A DNA stretch of 51,903 nucleotides, taken from Oscillospiraceae bacterium. GTDB taxonomy: Bacteria > Bacillota > Clostridia > Oscillospirales > Ruminococcaceae. Below, piece by piece: positions 1 through 7,162 of this stretch. Each line of letters opens with the position of its first letter. Positions within the stretch are counted from its first letter, which is position 1. The notes beneath the pieces are model-generated. The model was not told where the DNA came from, searched no databases, and worked only from the letters and a program-made list of their open reading frames with translations. The translations under genes were made by a program, and so were the position numbers. The stretch lies in assembly GCA_017532085.1 (NCBI GenBank), contig JAFXJT010000028.1:1-51903 (forward strand), given 5' to 3'.

Positions 1-18
1 ACTCACATCTCCCTTCCC

Positions 19-69
19 TCTTTTGGTTTCTCCCCCGTGCCCCCTCTTCCTTGACTCCTTTCCCTCTAT
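19..69. repeat. Direct repeat, copy 1
   Basis: A pyrimidine-rich 51-base segment is repeated without mismatch at 135-185, a shift of 116 bases. The 65 bases between the copies are unrelated to the repeat. It may belong to a dispersed repeat family, but only this pair is visible. Confidence 0.9.
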
Positions 70-134
70 TGAGCAACGAAACTCGGAAAGTTGAATAGAA
101 AGAATATAGATTGAGCAGCGCCGAGAGGCTTCCT

Positions 135-185
135 TCTTTTGGTTTCTCCCCCGTGCCCCCTCTTCCTTGACTCCTTTCCCTCTAT
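135..185. repeat. Direct repeat, copy 2
   Basis: Identical to positions 19-69. The match stops sharply at both ends. Confidence 0.9.
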
Positions 186-257
186 GGGGCAAGGGAACAC
201 GGACAGGAACTGGCAGCCGAAACATATACATCCGGCAGCGCTCTTCTCTGCGCCTAC

Positions 258-286
258 TTGCAATATGTTCCCCATTATGCTACAAT
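258..286 (+). promoter_or_regulatory. Sigma-A type promoter of the ylmH-like gene
   Basis: TTGCAA at 258-263 and TACAAT at 281-286 are separated by 17 bases. The start codon lies 43 bases further on. Confidence 0.6.
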
Positions 287-328
287 ATAACCAACATACC
301 GGTCACAAAACAGGAGGACATCTGCACT

Positions 329-1081
329 ATGAAAGAAGACCTGCTCTGCCGACGATTTGCTGATCTGGCAGATGCTGCCGATCGGAATCATCACTACACC
401 TTTACTCCTTTTCTCACAGAAGCGGAGCTTGCTTCCTTCTTATCCATCCGTCATACTCTTGCTCCTTGCGGCTATACCATTTGGGGCGGGCATGAGAATG
501 CAGAACGTGTAATGATACGCTTTGGCAGTGAAGAAGAACTTGGCTTTGTACAGGAATTTCCGATCTGTTGTATTCATATTGCACCGCTGCAGGCCAAATT
601 TGCCGATGCACTAACTCATCGGGATGTTCTGGGCGCTGTCATGCATCTTGGCATTGAACGTACTGAAATCGGAGATATTTTGATGGAAGAACACGATGCC
701 TATTTATTCTGTACAGAGACAATGGCAGCGTATCTTTGCAGCGAGCTGACTCGTATCAAGCATACCGTCATGCAATGCACCGTCACAACAGAGATCCCCA
801 AAGAATATTCACAGCGCTGTATTGAAGGAGAAATACAAGTTGCCTCGGAGCGCATTGATGCAGTCATTGCCAAAATCTATCATATATCCCGCAGCGATTG
901 CCTTATGCTGTTTCGGTCAAATAAAGTATTTCTCAACAGCCGTACCGTTACAAACAACAGCACTGCACTGAAACCCGATGATAAAATCTCAGTGCGTGGT
1001 TTTGGTAAATTCCGATTTCTCGGTGTCAGCGGACATACCCGCAAAGGCAATCTCATTGTGCGATATGCGCAATTTGCATGA
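329..1081 (+). CDS. ylmH: YlmH-like S4-domain RNA-binding protein
   Basis: A protein of 250 residues. The middle part (about residues 95-118) carries the family pattern around HRDVLGAVMHLGIER followed by IGDI. An S4 RNA-binding domain fills about residues 172-245. In Gram-positive bacteria YlmH-type proteins are encoded in the division gene cluster near divIVA and ileS, and they have been linked to ribosome rescue and cell division. That cluster is not visible here because the window starts just upstream. The start at 329 is chosen because AGGAGG lies at 312-317; the frame is open further upstream but without a ribosome site. The gene is monocistronic as far as can be seen. Confidence 0.85.
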   Translation: MKEDLLCRRFADLADAADRNHHYTFTPFLTEAELASFLSIRHTLAPCGYTIWGGHENAERVMIRFGSEEELGFVQEFPICCIHIAPLQAKFADALTHRDVLGAVMHLGIERTEIGDILMEEHDAYLFCTETMAAYLCSELTRIKHTVMQCTVTTEIPKEYSQRCIEGEIQVASERIDAVIAKIYHISRSDCLMLFRSNKVFLNSRTVTNNSTALKPDDKISVRGFGKFRFLGVSGHTRKGNLIVRYAQFA

Positions 1082-1171
1082 GTCAGATCAATCATTTTCA
1101 GTCATATGCAGCATATTGCACGATAAACATATGTTCCATTCGTTTATTCTTGTAAATAATTGTCGATTTCA

Positions 1172-1200
1172 TTGACAAGGCAAATAAAATATGGTAAGAT
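1172..1200 (+). promoter_or_regulatory. Sigma-A type promoter of the dockerin protein gene
   Basis: TTGACA at 1172-1177 and TAAGAT at 1195-1200 have a 17-base spacer. A short hairpin (GTGCCCC with GGGGTAC) follows at about 1209-1229 in the leader. Confidence 0.7.
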
Positions 1201-1263
1201 GAAATTAGTGCCCCCCATGATAGGGGTACAAAGAATGATGATAGAAAAGAGCTGATATTTCCA

Positions 1264-2490
1264 ATGGCAACCATGCAGATGCACCGGCGCTCCATTGGCA
1301 GAGCACTTCTATGTGCCGCTATGCTCTTCTCCGCATTGATCCTTCAACCCATTTCACTTATTTGCCACGCTTCGGAGAATCAGAGCAATGGCGGCGGTGT
1401 GGATTATACCGCCTCTGCTACCCTGACAGAACAATTCGACGCAATCTTTGCCGGTCAGATCCGGTTATATCTTGATCGGGACAGAACACCGATTCCGACT
1501 TCATTGGCATTGACCTCCACACTGGATAACAATACCATGTATTATGCCGGTACGGAAACCGGTCTGATTTCGGGCTATCAATGTTACATTTATTCTCAGG
1601 CGGTATATGCTACGCTGTTCAACGAGTTTCCTTATCACGGCGCAGTGGAATCCGTTTATACCAATTCCACGCAGGTCATGGGATATGCACCTGCTGCGGA
1701 GTATGCTTTGTTTGCCGAATCCCGGGTGATGCCCGGCGCATATCTGCGCACCACAGGCAATCCGGATGGTTCATATAACGGCTCCAACGGGCATTCTCTG
1801 CTGATTCTCGGCTATGACAAAGAGATGGTCTCCTTGCTGGAGGGCAATTCCGATGGCAGAGGTCTAATTACCAGACTCACGCTCACATGGGATGACTTCA
1901 ATCAGCGGTTTCTGGCAGGCAAATCCCGCTATATTTCTCATGTCGTGCAGCCGCTGGATACATATTATCAAACCCATTTCGGGATTTCTTATGACATGCT
2001 GACCGCAGAATCCGAAGTCTATTCCCTGCGCCGCTGCGGACAATCCTTGCAGCTTCCTGTCCCGCAGGAGAATTTGCGCTGGAGCAGCAGTGATCCCACC
2101 ATTGCCACGGTAGATGAAACCGGTATGGTCACAGCGCTCACCGATGGCACCGTCATCATCACTGCCGAACACGATACTGCACAATATCAGTTTACGCTGG
2201 AGCTTTCGCTGGTGCCCTGGGAGCAATTGGGAGAACTCAATGGCGATGGCATCATTACCATTGATGATGCCATGTGTGCGCTGCAGTATTATGCCGCCAC
2301 TCTTACCGGCAAAGACGATGTGCTCACCGATGACATCCTTCGTCTTGCGGATATTGACAACAACGATACACTGACCGCTAACGATTGTATGCTGATCCTG
2401 CGCTATTATCTCAACGATCTGATCGGCAGCAATTCTGAGGATGCTGCTGCAAACTGGTCTGCAGCCTTTGCACGGCTCCTGGGAGAATAA
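1264..2490 (+). CDS. Secreted dockerin protein with Big2 domain and cysteine-peptidase-like front
   Basis: A protein of 408 residues with an N-terminal signal peptide (about 1-36). Residues 100-225 look like a papain or C39-type fold: Cys107 in a GYQC context, His177 in GHSLL, and Asn195 in EGN could form a catalytic set. This is inference from spacing, not a certain family match. A bacterial Ig-like Big2 domain (about 268-303) follows. A type I dockerin (about 322-387) closes the domain series, with two calcium-loop repeats starting GELNGDG and ADIDNND. The dockerin predicts attachment to a cohesin on a cellulosome scaffold outside the cell. The ribosome site is weak, and ATG codons at 1273 and 1279 are alternatives to 1264. 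Confidence 0.8.
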   Translation: MATMQMHRRSIGRALLCAAMLFSALILQPISLICHASENQSNGGGVDYTASATLTEQFDAIFAGQIRLYLDRDRTPIPTSLALTSTLDNNTMYYAGTETGLISGYQCYIYSQAVYATLFNEFPYHGAVESVYTNSTQVMGYAPAAEYALFAESRVMPGAYLRTTGNPDGSYNGSNGHSLLILGYDKEMVSLLEGNSDGRGLITRLTLTWDDFNQRFLAGKSRYISHVVQPLDTYYQTHFGISYDMLTAESEVYSLRRCGQSLQLPVPQENLRWSSSDPTIATVDETGMVTALTDGTVIITAEHDTAQYQFTLELSLVPWEQLGELNGDGIITIDDAMCALQYYAATLTGKDDVLTDDILRLADIDNNDTLTANDCMLILRYYLNDLIGSNSEDAAANWSAAFARLLGE

Positions 2491-2521
2491 CAGCACACTG
2501 CAGCACAATCGCTGCACTGAC

Positions 2522-2559
2522 CGCCCTGATCCGTTCTGCGGAATCGGGGCGATTCTTTT
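2522..2559 (+). terminator. Intrinsic terminator after the dockerin gene
   Basis: A GC-rich imperfect hairpin (CGCCC paired with GGGCG at its base) is followed by TTCTTTT. It lies 31 bases past the stop codon. Confidence 0.65.
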
Positions 2560-2577
2560 GAAGAAAGGACTGACACC

Positions 2578-3672
2578 ATGCTGTATGACCGGAAAACCCT
2601 CTGCATCGCCGGAATGCTGGGGCTTCTCACTCTTTATGGCTGCGCATCCGCCAAGCCCGACTCTGCTTCACACGCTGACATGGCAGTGACCACCACAACA
2701 GAAGCTTCCAGCCACCATTCTGCTGTGATGTCTGAATCCGAGTTTTCTTCCGAATCCGACATTCCACAGCATCCGCAGGTTACGCCATCCATAAATCTCA
2801 ACCGCAGCAATCTTGCAAACGGAGGATATGTTGTGGAAACCGATACCGTCCGCTATTATATTGATCAGGATGCCCTGCATCGGATGTCCCGTACCGATCC
2901 GGATGCCGATGCTTCCGTTTTACTGTATCTGCCCGGCATTGCCCAACTCAATCTGTATGATGACAGCACACTGTTCTGCACCGCAGCCACGGGTATTTAT
3001 CGCATTGATACCAATACCGGCGATACCAAGCTGCTCCGTCCGCTGACCTTGCATACCGGTGTTTGGCTTTCCCTGATCCTCGCCAAGGATACTGCATACT
3101 ATACCGATGGGGTCACGCTGTGGCAAAGTGATCTGACTTTCACTGCACCCTCTGTTTGCTATCGCGCCGAAGATGGCGTCATCATCGATCAGCTTGTCTG
3201 GGCGGAAGATCGGCTTTGCTTTTCTCAATATACACAAAATGCCGCTTTTGATCCCGAAAACGATCGCAGCGGTGTATATTGCTATGACGGCACCGCAGTA
3301 CAGCGTTCTTACCAAGGCTCTGTACAGGCACTTGCGGTTATGGATGGACAGCTCTATTTCTGCGATACCAAGCAAAAAGCCGTCATGCGCATGATGGCAG
3401 ACGGCTCCGGGCAATCGGCAGTATATCAGGGCAGCTATGGGTTCTTATGCCCTTCTCCTTTCGGTTTTCTGGCAATGAATGATGCCATGCAGCTTGTAAC
3501 GCTCACGAACACAGACAGCGCAATCTCCTTTGCCGAGGGCTATTGTCCCAATCTGACAGCAGATACGCTATACTATCTGCACACCGAAACAGGCATGCTC
3601 TGCACCATGGCGCTCAGCGAAATCGAAGCTGCGGCTGCGCAATCAACGATTCCTCCACCGCAACACCCATAG
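2578..3672 (+). CDS. Predicted lipoprotein with repeat-like beta fold
   Basis: A protein of 364 residues. The N-terminus has a lipobox ending LYGC, with the lipid-anchored cysteine at residue 22, followed by a Ser/Thr-rich stretch to about residue 75. The rest holds recurring units of the kind YYIDQDALHRMSRTD and YYTDGVTLWQSD, typical of the DUF5050 or propeller-like extracellular proteins of clostridia. No catalytic motif is visible, so the function is unknown. The ribosome site AAGAAAGGA lies just upstream of 2578. The last 59 bases overlap the 3' end of the convergent PHP gene, so no separate terminator fits between the two. Confidence 0.75.
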   Translation: MLYDRKTLCIAGMLGLLTLYGCASAKPDSASHADMAVTTTTEASSHHSAVMSESEFSSESDIPQHPQVTPSINLNRSNLANGGYVVETDTVRYYIDQDALHRMSRTDPDADASVLLYLPGIAQLNLYDDSTLFCTAATGIYRIDTNTGDTKLLRPLTLHTGVWLSLILAKDTAYYTDGVTLWQSDLTFTAPSVCYRAEDGVIIDQLVWAEDRLCFSQYTQNAAFDPENDRSGVYCYDGTAVQRSYQGSVQALAVMDGQLYFCDTKQKAVMRMMADGSGQSAVYQGSYGFLCPSPFGFLAMNDAMQLVTLTNTDSAISFAEGYCPNLTADTLYYLHTETGMLCTMALSEIEAAAAQSTIPPPQHP

Positions 3673-4435
3673 CGATATCGGGTTTGACGGCTTCTCCATG
3701 AAAATCAGAGCCTGCTGTCACACAAAGCCCTCGCTCATCGGCACAAGCCGCATAAAACTGACGCTGCTGTGGTGTATGCCGCAGATAATACGCTTCCACG
3801 CCATTCAATCCGCAGGCGCAAAGCATATCCAGATGCTTGCGGAATGCCGTTTCATCCAGCGACAATGTCATCGGATGCGCAAGCACCGCAATACCGCCTG
3901 CCTGATGAATCAGAGCAATGGCTGCCTCCGCTGTTGGCTTGAGATCCGGCAGTGCACGCAGCTCCGGCGTGCTGAGATAGCGATCAAAGGCATCCTGCAC
4001 GGATGCTGCCGCTCCTTTGGCAATGAGCACCTTGGCAAAATGCGGTCTGCCGACTTGCCCTGTGGCTTCGGCGCACACTTCCTCCAGTGTGATCTCCAGT
4101 CCTTGGGCACAAAGCAATGCGGCAATCCGTTCCGCACGCTGCAGGCGCCGGCGGCTGAATACCTCACACATCTCCAGCAATGCGGCATTCTGCGGGTCAA
4201 TGCCATATCCCAGAATATGCTGCCGGCGGTATCCCGCGGTACTGATCTCAATGCCTGTCAAAAAGGCAATCCCCTGCTCTTTTGCAGCTTCCATTGCCTC
4301 GGCAAGACCCAGCACCGCATCATGATCCGTCAGCGCCAGATGGGTAATCTGTGCCGATGCCGCTCGATGTACAAGCTCTGTGGGGGAATATTGTCCGTCC
4401 GAATAGCAGCTGTGCGTATGAAGATCAACTTGCAT
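3614..4435 (-). CDS. PHP-domain phosphoesterase (TrpH/YciV type)
   Basis: A protein of 273 residues of the PHP family. The motif DLHTHSCYSDG at the N-terminus (residues 4-14), TDHD near residue 37, E in GIEIS, H in GRPHFAK, HP in VLAHPM and the closing GSDFHG supply the expected metal ligands. Characterised relatives of this type remove phosphate from 3',5'-bisphosphonucleotides or the 5' end of short RNAs. The protein is cytosolic, with no signal peptide. AGGAGG stands 5 bases before the start. The gene follows directly on the putative structured RNA at 4481-5127 and could share its promoter. Confidence 0.88.
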   Translation of the reverse strand: MQVDLHTHSCYSDGQYSPTELVHRAASAQITHLALTDHDAVLGLAEAMEAAKEQGIAFLTGIEISTAGYRRQHILGYGIDPQNAALLEMCEVFSRRRLQRAERIAALLCAQGLEITLEEVCAEATGQVGRPHFAKVLIAKGAAASVQDAFDRYLSTPELRALPDLKPTAEAAIALIHQAGGIAVLAHPMTLSLDETAFRKHLDMLCACGLNGVEAYYLRHTPQQRQFYAACADERGLCVTAGSDFHGEAVKPDIAMGVAVEESLIAQPQLRFR

Positions 4436-4480
4436 GGCTTCCTCCTGTCATGGGGATTGCTTGTTTCCCATAGTATATCC

Positions 4481-5127
4481 CGCAAAATAAGAGAGACTCA
4501 TCTTGCAGAGTCTCTCCTTATTTTTTATTCAATTGTTATGACGGATTGTGCTTTCACATGGGAAAGCACAGACCGTTTCTTACCGTTGACTCTATTTCAA
4601 TCGCATTGCGATATTACAGTCGGGCATCAGCCCACAGACATTACGTCTATCACGGTTTCAATTCGATCCCGGTTCGTCATAATCTCCACATTGTGCTGAG
4701 ATTTTGCACAGAAGCCTCTGTCGTGCTTTCTGTTCTGTGCAGCCGGAAGCATCGTTCGGCTCATGATGATCCATCACGGATCTCTTTCCCCTGTCTGCCT
4801 TGTCGTTCATAGGAACTGCCTGCGCCGTGAATCCGTATCAAAACGGATCGCTTGGCATCAGCGCTGATGTTGTACAGACAGGATCGAAGCTGAGCCGGCG
4901 GAGATCACCGGGGTGCAGCTGTCAAAATCCATCGGACTCACACTTCCTTTCCAAAATGGATTCGGCAAAACGGATCTGCCACGAAGCCCCTCGGCAGAAA
5001 CATGCCTCATTTCTTGAAAGATAACATGGGCAGGCATACCATCCTGCGTTGCTCTATGTGGTAGGAGAGGCGGGAGAGGATAGAACCCGCCCCTCCGTTT
5101 GGGAAGGTTGTTTCATGTTCACTTTCT
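4481..5127 (-). ncRNA. Putative large structured RNA, about 650 nt
   Basis: Transcription would start near 5127 from a consensus promoter and stop at the hairpin at 4484-4524. The span holds at least 14 stem-loops with exact or one-mismatch stems. Examples are 5064-5074 with 5086-5096 (11 bp, one mismatch), 5001-5007 with 5032-5038, 4926-4932 with 4956-4962, 4831-4836 with 4843-4848, 4705-4713 with 4733-4741 (9 bp), 4622-4625 with 4630-4633, and 4548-4555 with 4562-4569 (8 bp). No coding frame is convincing. I do not recognise tmRNA, RNase P or SRP motifs. It might be one of the known large clostridial RNAs (ROOL, GOLLD, raiA type) or something new; a long leader of the PHP gene is the alternative. 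Confidence 0.5.
4484..4524 (-). terminator. Terminator hairpin at the end of the putative RNA
   Basis: GAGAGACTC at 4491-4499 pairs with GAGTCTCTC at 4508-4516. The stem is extended by AAAATAA and TTATTTT with one bulged base. T-rich tracts on both sides make it usable in either direction. On the minus strand it stands about 45 bases before the PHP gene and could act as an attenuator. Confidence 0.7.
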
Positions 5128-5133
5128 GATTGT

Positions 5134-5162
5134 ATTATATCACAGCTTTTGTGATTTGTCAA
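5134..5162 (-). promoter_or_regulatory. Consensus promoter driving the putative RNA leftward
   Basis: On the minus strand TTGACA (5162-5157) and TATAAT (5139-5134) are separated by exactly 17 bases, a perfect match to the housekeeping consensus. Confidence 0.85.
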
Positions 5163-5217
5163 TACTTTTTGGTAACTTTTTGAAAAGTTTTTGTATTTTT
5201 TATTCTCTTTTAGGGTC

Positions 5218-5246
5218 TTGACAATTCAGAAAAAATCGGTTACAAT
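5218..5246 (+). promoter_or_regulatory. Promoter of the DUF1292 gene
   Basis: TTGACA at 5218-5223 and TACAAT at 5241-5246 have a 17-base spacer. Two small hairpins (TGCGGC with GCCGCA, and CCGGGAA with TTCCCGG) follow in the leader before the start codon. Confidence 0.8.
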
Positions 5247-5316
5247 AAGAGTGCGGCAAAGAAATGCCGCAAGATTGATACCGGGAACCTTTTCCCGGAG
5301 AACGGAGTATTGTAAT

Positions 5317-5682
5317 ATGAGCGAACATAATGAGCAGCTTGAAAACATGATGGACTACGAACCTGAGCTTTACACTCTTGTGGATGAAGACGGCAACGAG
5401 AAGGTCTTTGAGCTGATTGATGTGCTGGAGGAAAATGACAAAGCATATTTTGCCCTGATCCCCCACGTTGAGAATCCCGAAGAGCTTCTGGAGGATGAAT
5501 GTGAGCTGGTCATTCTGGCTGTTGTAAGCGGTGAGGACGGCAACAATATGCTGGTTCCCATCGAAAGCGATGAGGAATATGAGCGCATCGCCAACATCTT
5601 CATTGAGCGCCTCGACTGCGACTGTGAGGATGACTGCGATTGCGGTGATCATGATTGCGGCTGCGGCTGCGGTCACGAATAA
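5317..5682 (+). CDS. DUF1292 family protein with Cys/Asp-rich tail
   Basis: A small acidic cytosolic protein of 121 residues. Residues 15-90 match the DUF1292 pattern: TLVDEDGNEKVFELIDVLE, then YFALIP and later AVVSGEDGNNMLVPIESDEEYERI. Members usually lie next to a Holliday-junction resolvase gene, but here the gene is alone with its own promoter. The last 25 residues are unusual: a run alternating Cys with Asp or Gly (eight Cys in all) that could bind metal. The function of the family is unknown. The start at 5317 is set by CGGAG upstream and the family's usual N-terminus. Confidence 0.85.
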   Translation: MSEHNEQLENMMDYEPELYTLVDEDGNEKVFELIDVLEENDKAYFALIPHVENPEELLEDECELVILAVVSGEDGNNMLVPIESDEEYERIANIFIERLDCDCEDDCDCGDHDCGCGCGHE

Positions 5683-5729
5683 TAGATCGCACAGCTGAAA
5701 TCTTCTTTTTCCATAGCATTCTCTCTGCC

Positions 5730-5758
5730 TTGTGCGAGCAAGTCCGATTTGATATAAT
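5730..5758 (+). promoter_or_regulatory. Promoter of the small structured RNA
   Basis: TTGTGC at 5730-5735 and a perfect TATAAT at 5753-5758 are spaced by 17 bases. Confidence 0.65.
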
Positions 5759-5764
5759 CCAACA

Positions 5765-5952
5765 TATATGAATAGGGAATCCCGGCTCCGGGCGCAGATT
5801 GCAGACCTCCCGCTTGCGGACGAAGGGAGCATGAACCGAACGGGCAGATACCCACCTGCTTTATGCGGGTTTTATTCATCGGACGACGGCAAGGCGGAGC
5901 GTTTCAAACAACCAGGCAGGTCTTGATGGGACACATCAGGACCTGCTTTTTT
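5765..5952 (+). ncRNA. ssrS: Structured RNA, possibly 6S RNA (SsrS)
   Basis: A promoter and a strong terminator bracket about 188 nt, which is the size of 6S RNA. The RNA can fold with CTCCC/GGGAG, CCGC/GCGG, ATGAA/TTCAT and GCTCCG/CGGAGC pairs around unpaired interior segments. The part from ACGGGCAG through ACCCACC to TTTTATTCATCGG resembles the central region of clostridial 6S RNAs as I recall them. 6S RNA imitates an open promoter and sequesters housekeeping RNA polymerase in stationary phase. The identification rests on size, layout and remembered motif, so it is tentative. Confidence 0.5.
5916..5952 (+). terminator. Terminator of the small RNA
   Basis: A 13-bp stem (GCAGGTC and TTGATG with CATCAG and GACCTGC, one G-U pair) with a 5-base loop is followed by six T. 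Confidence 0.9.
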
Positions 5953-6116
5953 CATCTCACAGCGCATCTGCAATCCGCAGCACAAAGCACTCTGACTGCC
6001 GCATTGTGAAAAGAGGAAGTTTCCTCAAATCATCAAGAATCAAAACATAATCTGTGATATACTGTAAGTACGGTACCGGAATCCAGAATCCTTGAAACAG
6101 AAACGGAGGGATCGGT

Positions 6117-6956
6117 TTGAAGCGCTTTTATGTATTAGAAGATGCACTGCAGTTCATTGAGGAAAATCTGGAAAACGACTTTACCCAGAATGATGTGGCA
6201 GATGCATGCTATCTCTCGCTTTCCGGACTTCAAAAGCTGTTTCGGTTCGCGCTGCATTTCAGCGTAGGAGAATATATTGCTAAACGGCGGATGACCTGTG
6301 CGGCAAAAGCACTCTGTGAGACGGACGCGTCTGTAACAGAGATTGCCTTTCGTTACGGTTATCATTCTCCGGAGGTGTTTGCACGTGCATTCACAAGAGT
6401 GTGGCATGTCAAACCATCGGAATTCCGCAAAACAAGACGGCATTTCTTCGGCATCTGTCCGCCTGTGCTTCCGCCGCAGAAACATGGAGGTACATTACTT
6501 ATGAGAAATCAGTTTGATATTTCTGAGCTGTATGATTATTTGCAAAGCAAGAAAGGAACCTATGCTCTCGGATTTGATATCTGCAATCTGCACCCGATCA
6601 ATACCGAAATCGGCAGAGAAGCCGGCGATCTTGCAATCATCGAGGCGATGAACCGCATCGATGCGGCTTGCAGCGACGGGATGATCGCACTGCGTCTCGG
6701 CGGTGATGAATTTGTCCTTGTGACAACATTGTCCGATCCCGCCGCAGCAAAGACACTGTTGGATTCCGTCCTCGCAAAGAACGGAAATCCGATTCTCTAT
6801 CAGGGTCAGGAAATCCCGCTCTCTCTCCACGGCTGTCTGTTTCAGATCACAGCTGCCTATGAGGGCGGTACAGGAATCAATTATCAGCATCTGCTTACCA
6901 AATTCCAAACGGAGATGGATGACGCAAGACGATCCGAAGCACCCAAAACCCAGTAA
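6117..6956 (+). CDS. AraC-type regulator fused to a GGDEF domain
   Basis: A protein of 279 residues. Residues 5-107 form an AraC-type double helix-turn-helix, with the second-helix signature VTEIAFRYGYHSPEVFARAF. Residues 145-275 form a diguanylate-cyclase-like domain with FDI at 153-155, IN at 161-162 and an intact RLGGDEF signature (GGDEF at 195-199). No RxxD inhibitory site precedes it. If active, it would make c-di-GMP from GTP; it could instead bind GTP or c-di-GMP as a ligand that controls the DNA-binding part. The start is TTG at 6117 with GGAGGG 7 bases upstream; the next in-frame Met lies inside the DNA-binding domain. No partner gene is adjacent. Confidence 0.85.
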   Translation: MKRFYVLEDALQFIEENLENDFTQNDVADACYLSLSGLQKLFRFALHFSVGEYIAKRRMTCAAKALCETDASVTEIAFRYGYHSPEVFARAFTRVWHVKPSEFRKTRRHFFGICPPVLPPQKHGGTLLMRNQFDISELYDYLQSKKGTYALGFDICNLHPINTEIGREAGDLAIIEAMNRIDAACSDGMIALRLGGDEFVLVTTLSDPAAAKTLLDSVLAKNGNPILYQGQEIPLSLHGCLFQITAAYEGGTGINYQHLLTKFQTEMDDARRSEAPKTQ

Positions 6957-7076
6957 GCCGCCAATCTCCCTGTGCCATGCCCCGATGCCGCTCTCCCTCC
7001 AAAAAATATGCTGTGCCAATGCTTCGGAATCCTCCTCAAAATACACAAAGTTTTCCTGCAAATTTCACAAAAGCCC

Positions 7077-7105
7077 TTGCTTTTTCTTTGGCAATATGAT
7101 ACAAT
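7077..7105 (+). promoter_or_regulatory. Promoter of the sseB gene
   Basis: TTGCTT at 7077-7082 and TACAAT at 7100-7105 are separated by 17 bases. Confidence 0.65.
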
Positions 7106-7162
7106 GATTATGTACAATCGGATTCTGTGCCGATTGAAATCCAGTATTTAGGAGGATCATCC

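Larger units (their letters stand above)
1..328. other. Leader region with direct repeat and promoter
   Basis: No gene is supported here. The stretch holds two identical 51-base direct repeats and, just before the first gene, a promoter. A minus-strand frame of 69 codons crosses the repeats but has no ribosome site and low-complexity content, so it is not called. Confidence 0.6.
4436..5316. other. Gene-free stretch filled by RNA-like structure
   Basis: No open frame here has a ribosome site or recognisable protein. The stretch contains a leftward promoter, many perfect short hairpins, a strong terminator-like hairpin, and then the rightward promoter of the DUF1292 gene. See the separate entries. 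Confidence 0.7.
5683..6116. other. Intergenic stretch with small RNA and AraC promoter region
   Basis: The stretch holds the putative 6S-like RNA with its promoter and terminator. After 5953 it contains only AT-rich leader of the AraC-GGDEF gene, with a possible minus-10 (TATACT) near 6057 but no clear minus-35. Confidence 0.6.

Noticed and set aside
66..275. A 69-codon minus-strand frame over the left-edge repeats
   Set aside because: Charged low-complexity translation of the repeat, with no ribosome site.
5200..5832. A 210-codon minus-strand frame across the DUF1292 gene and the small RNA
   Set aside because: It crosses two features with their own promoters and shows no protein family.
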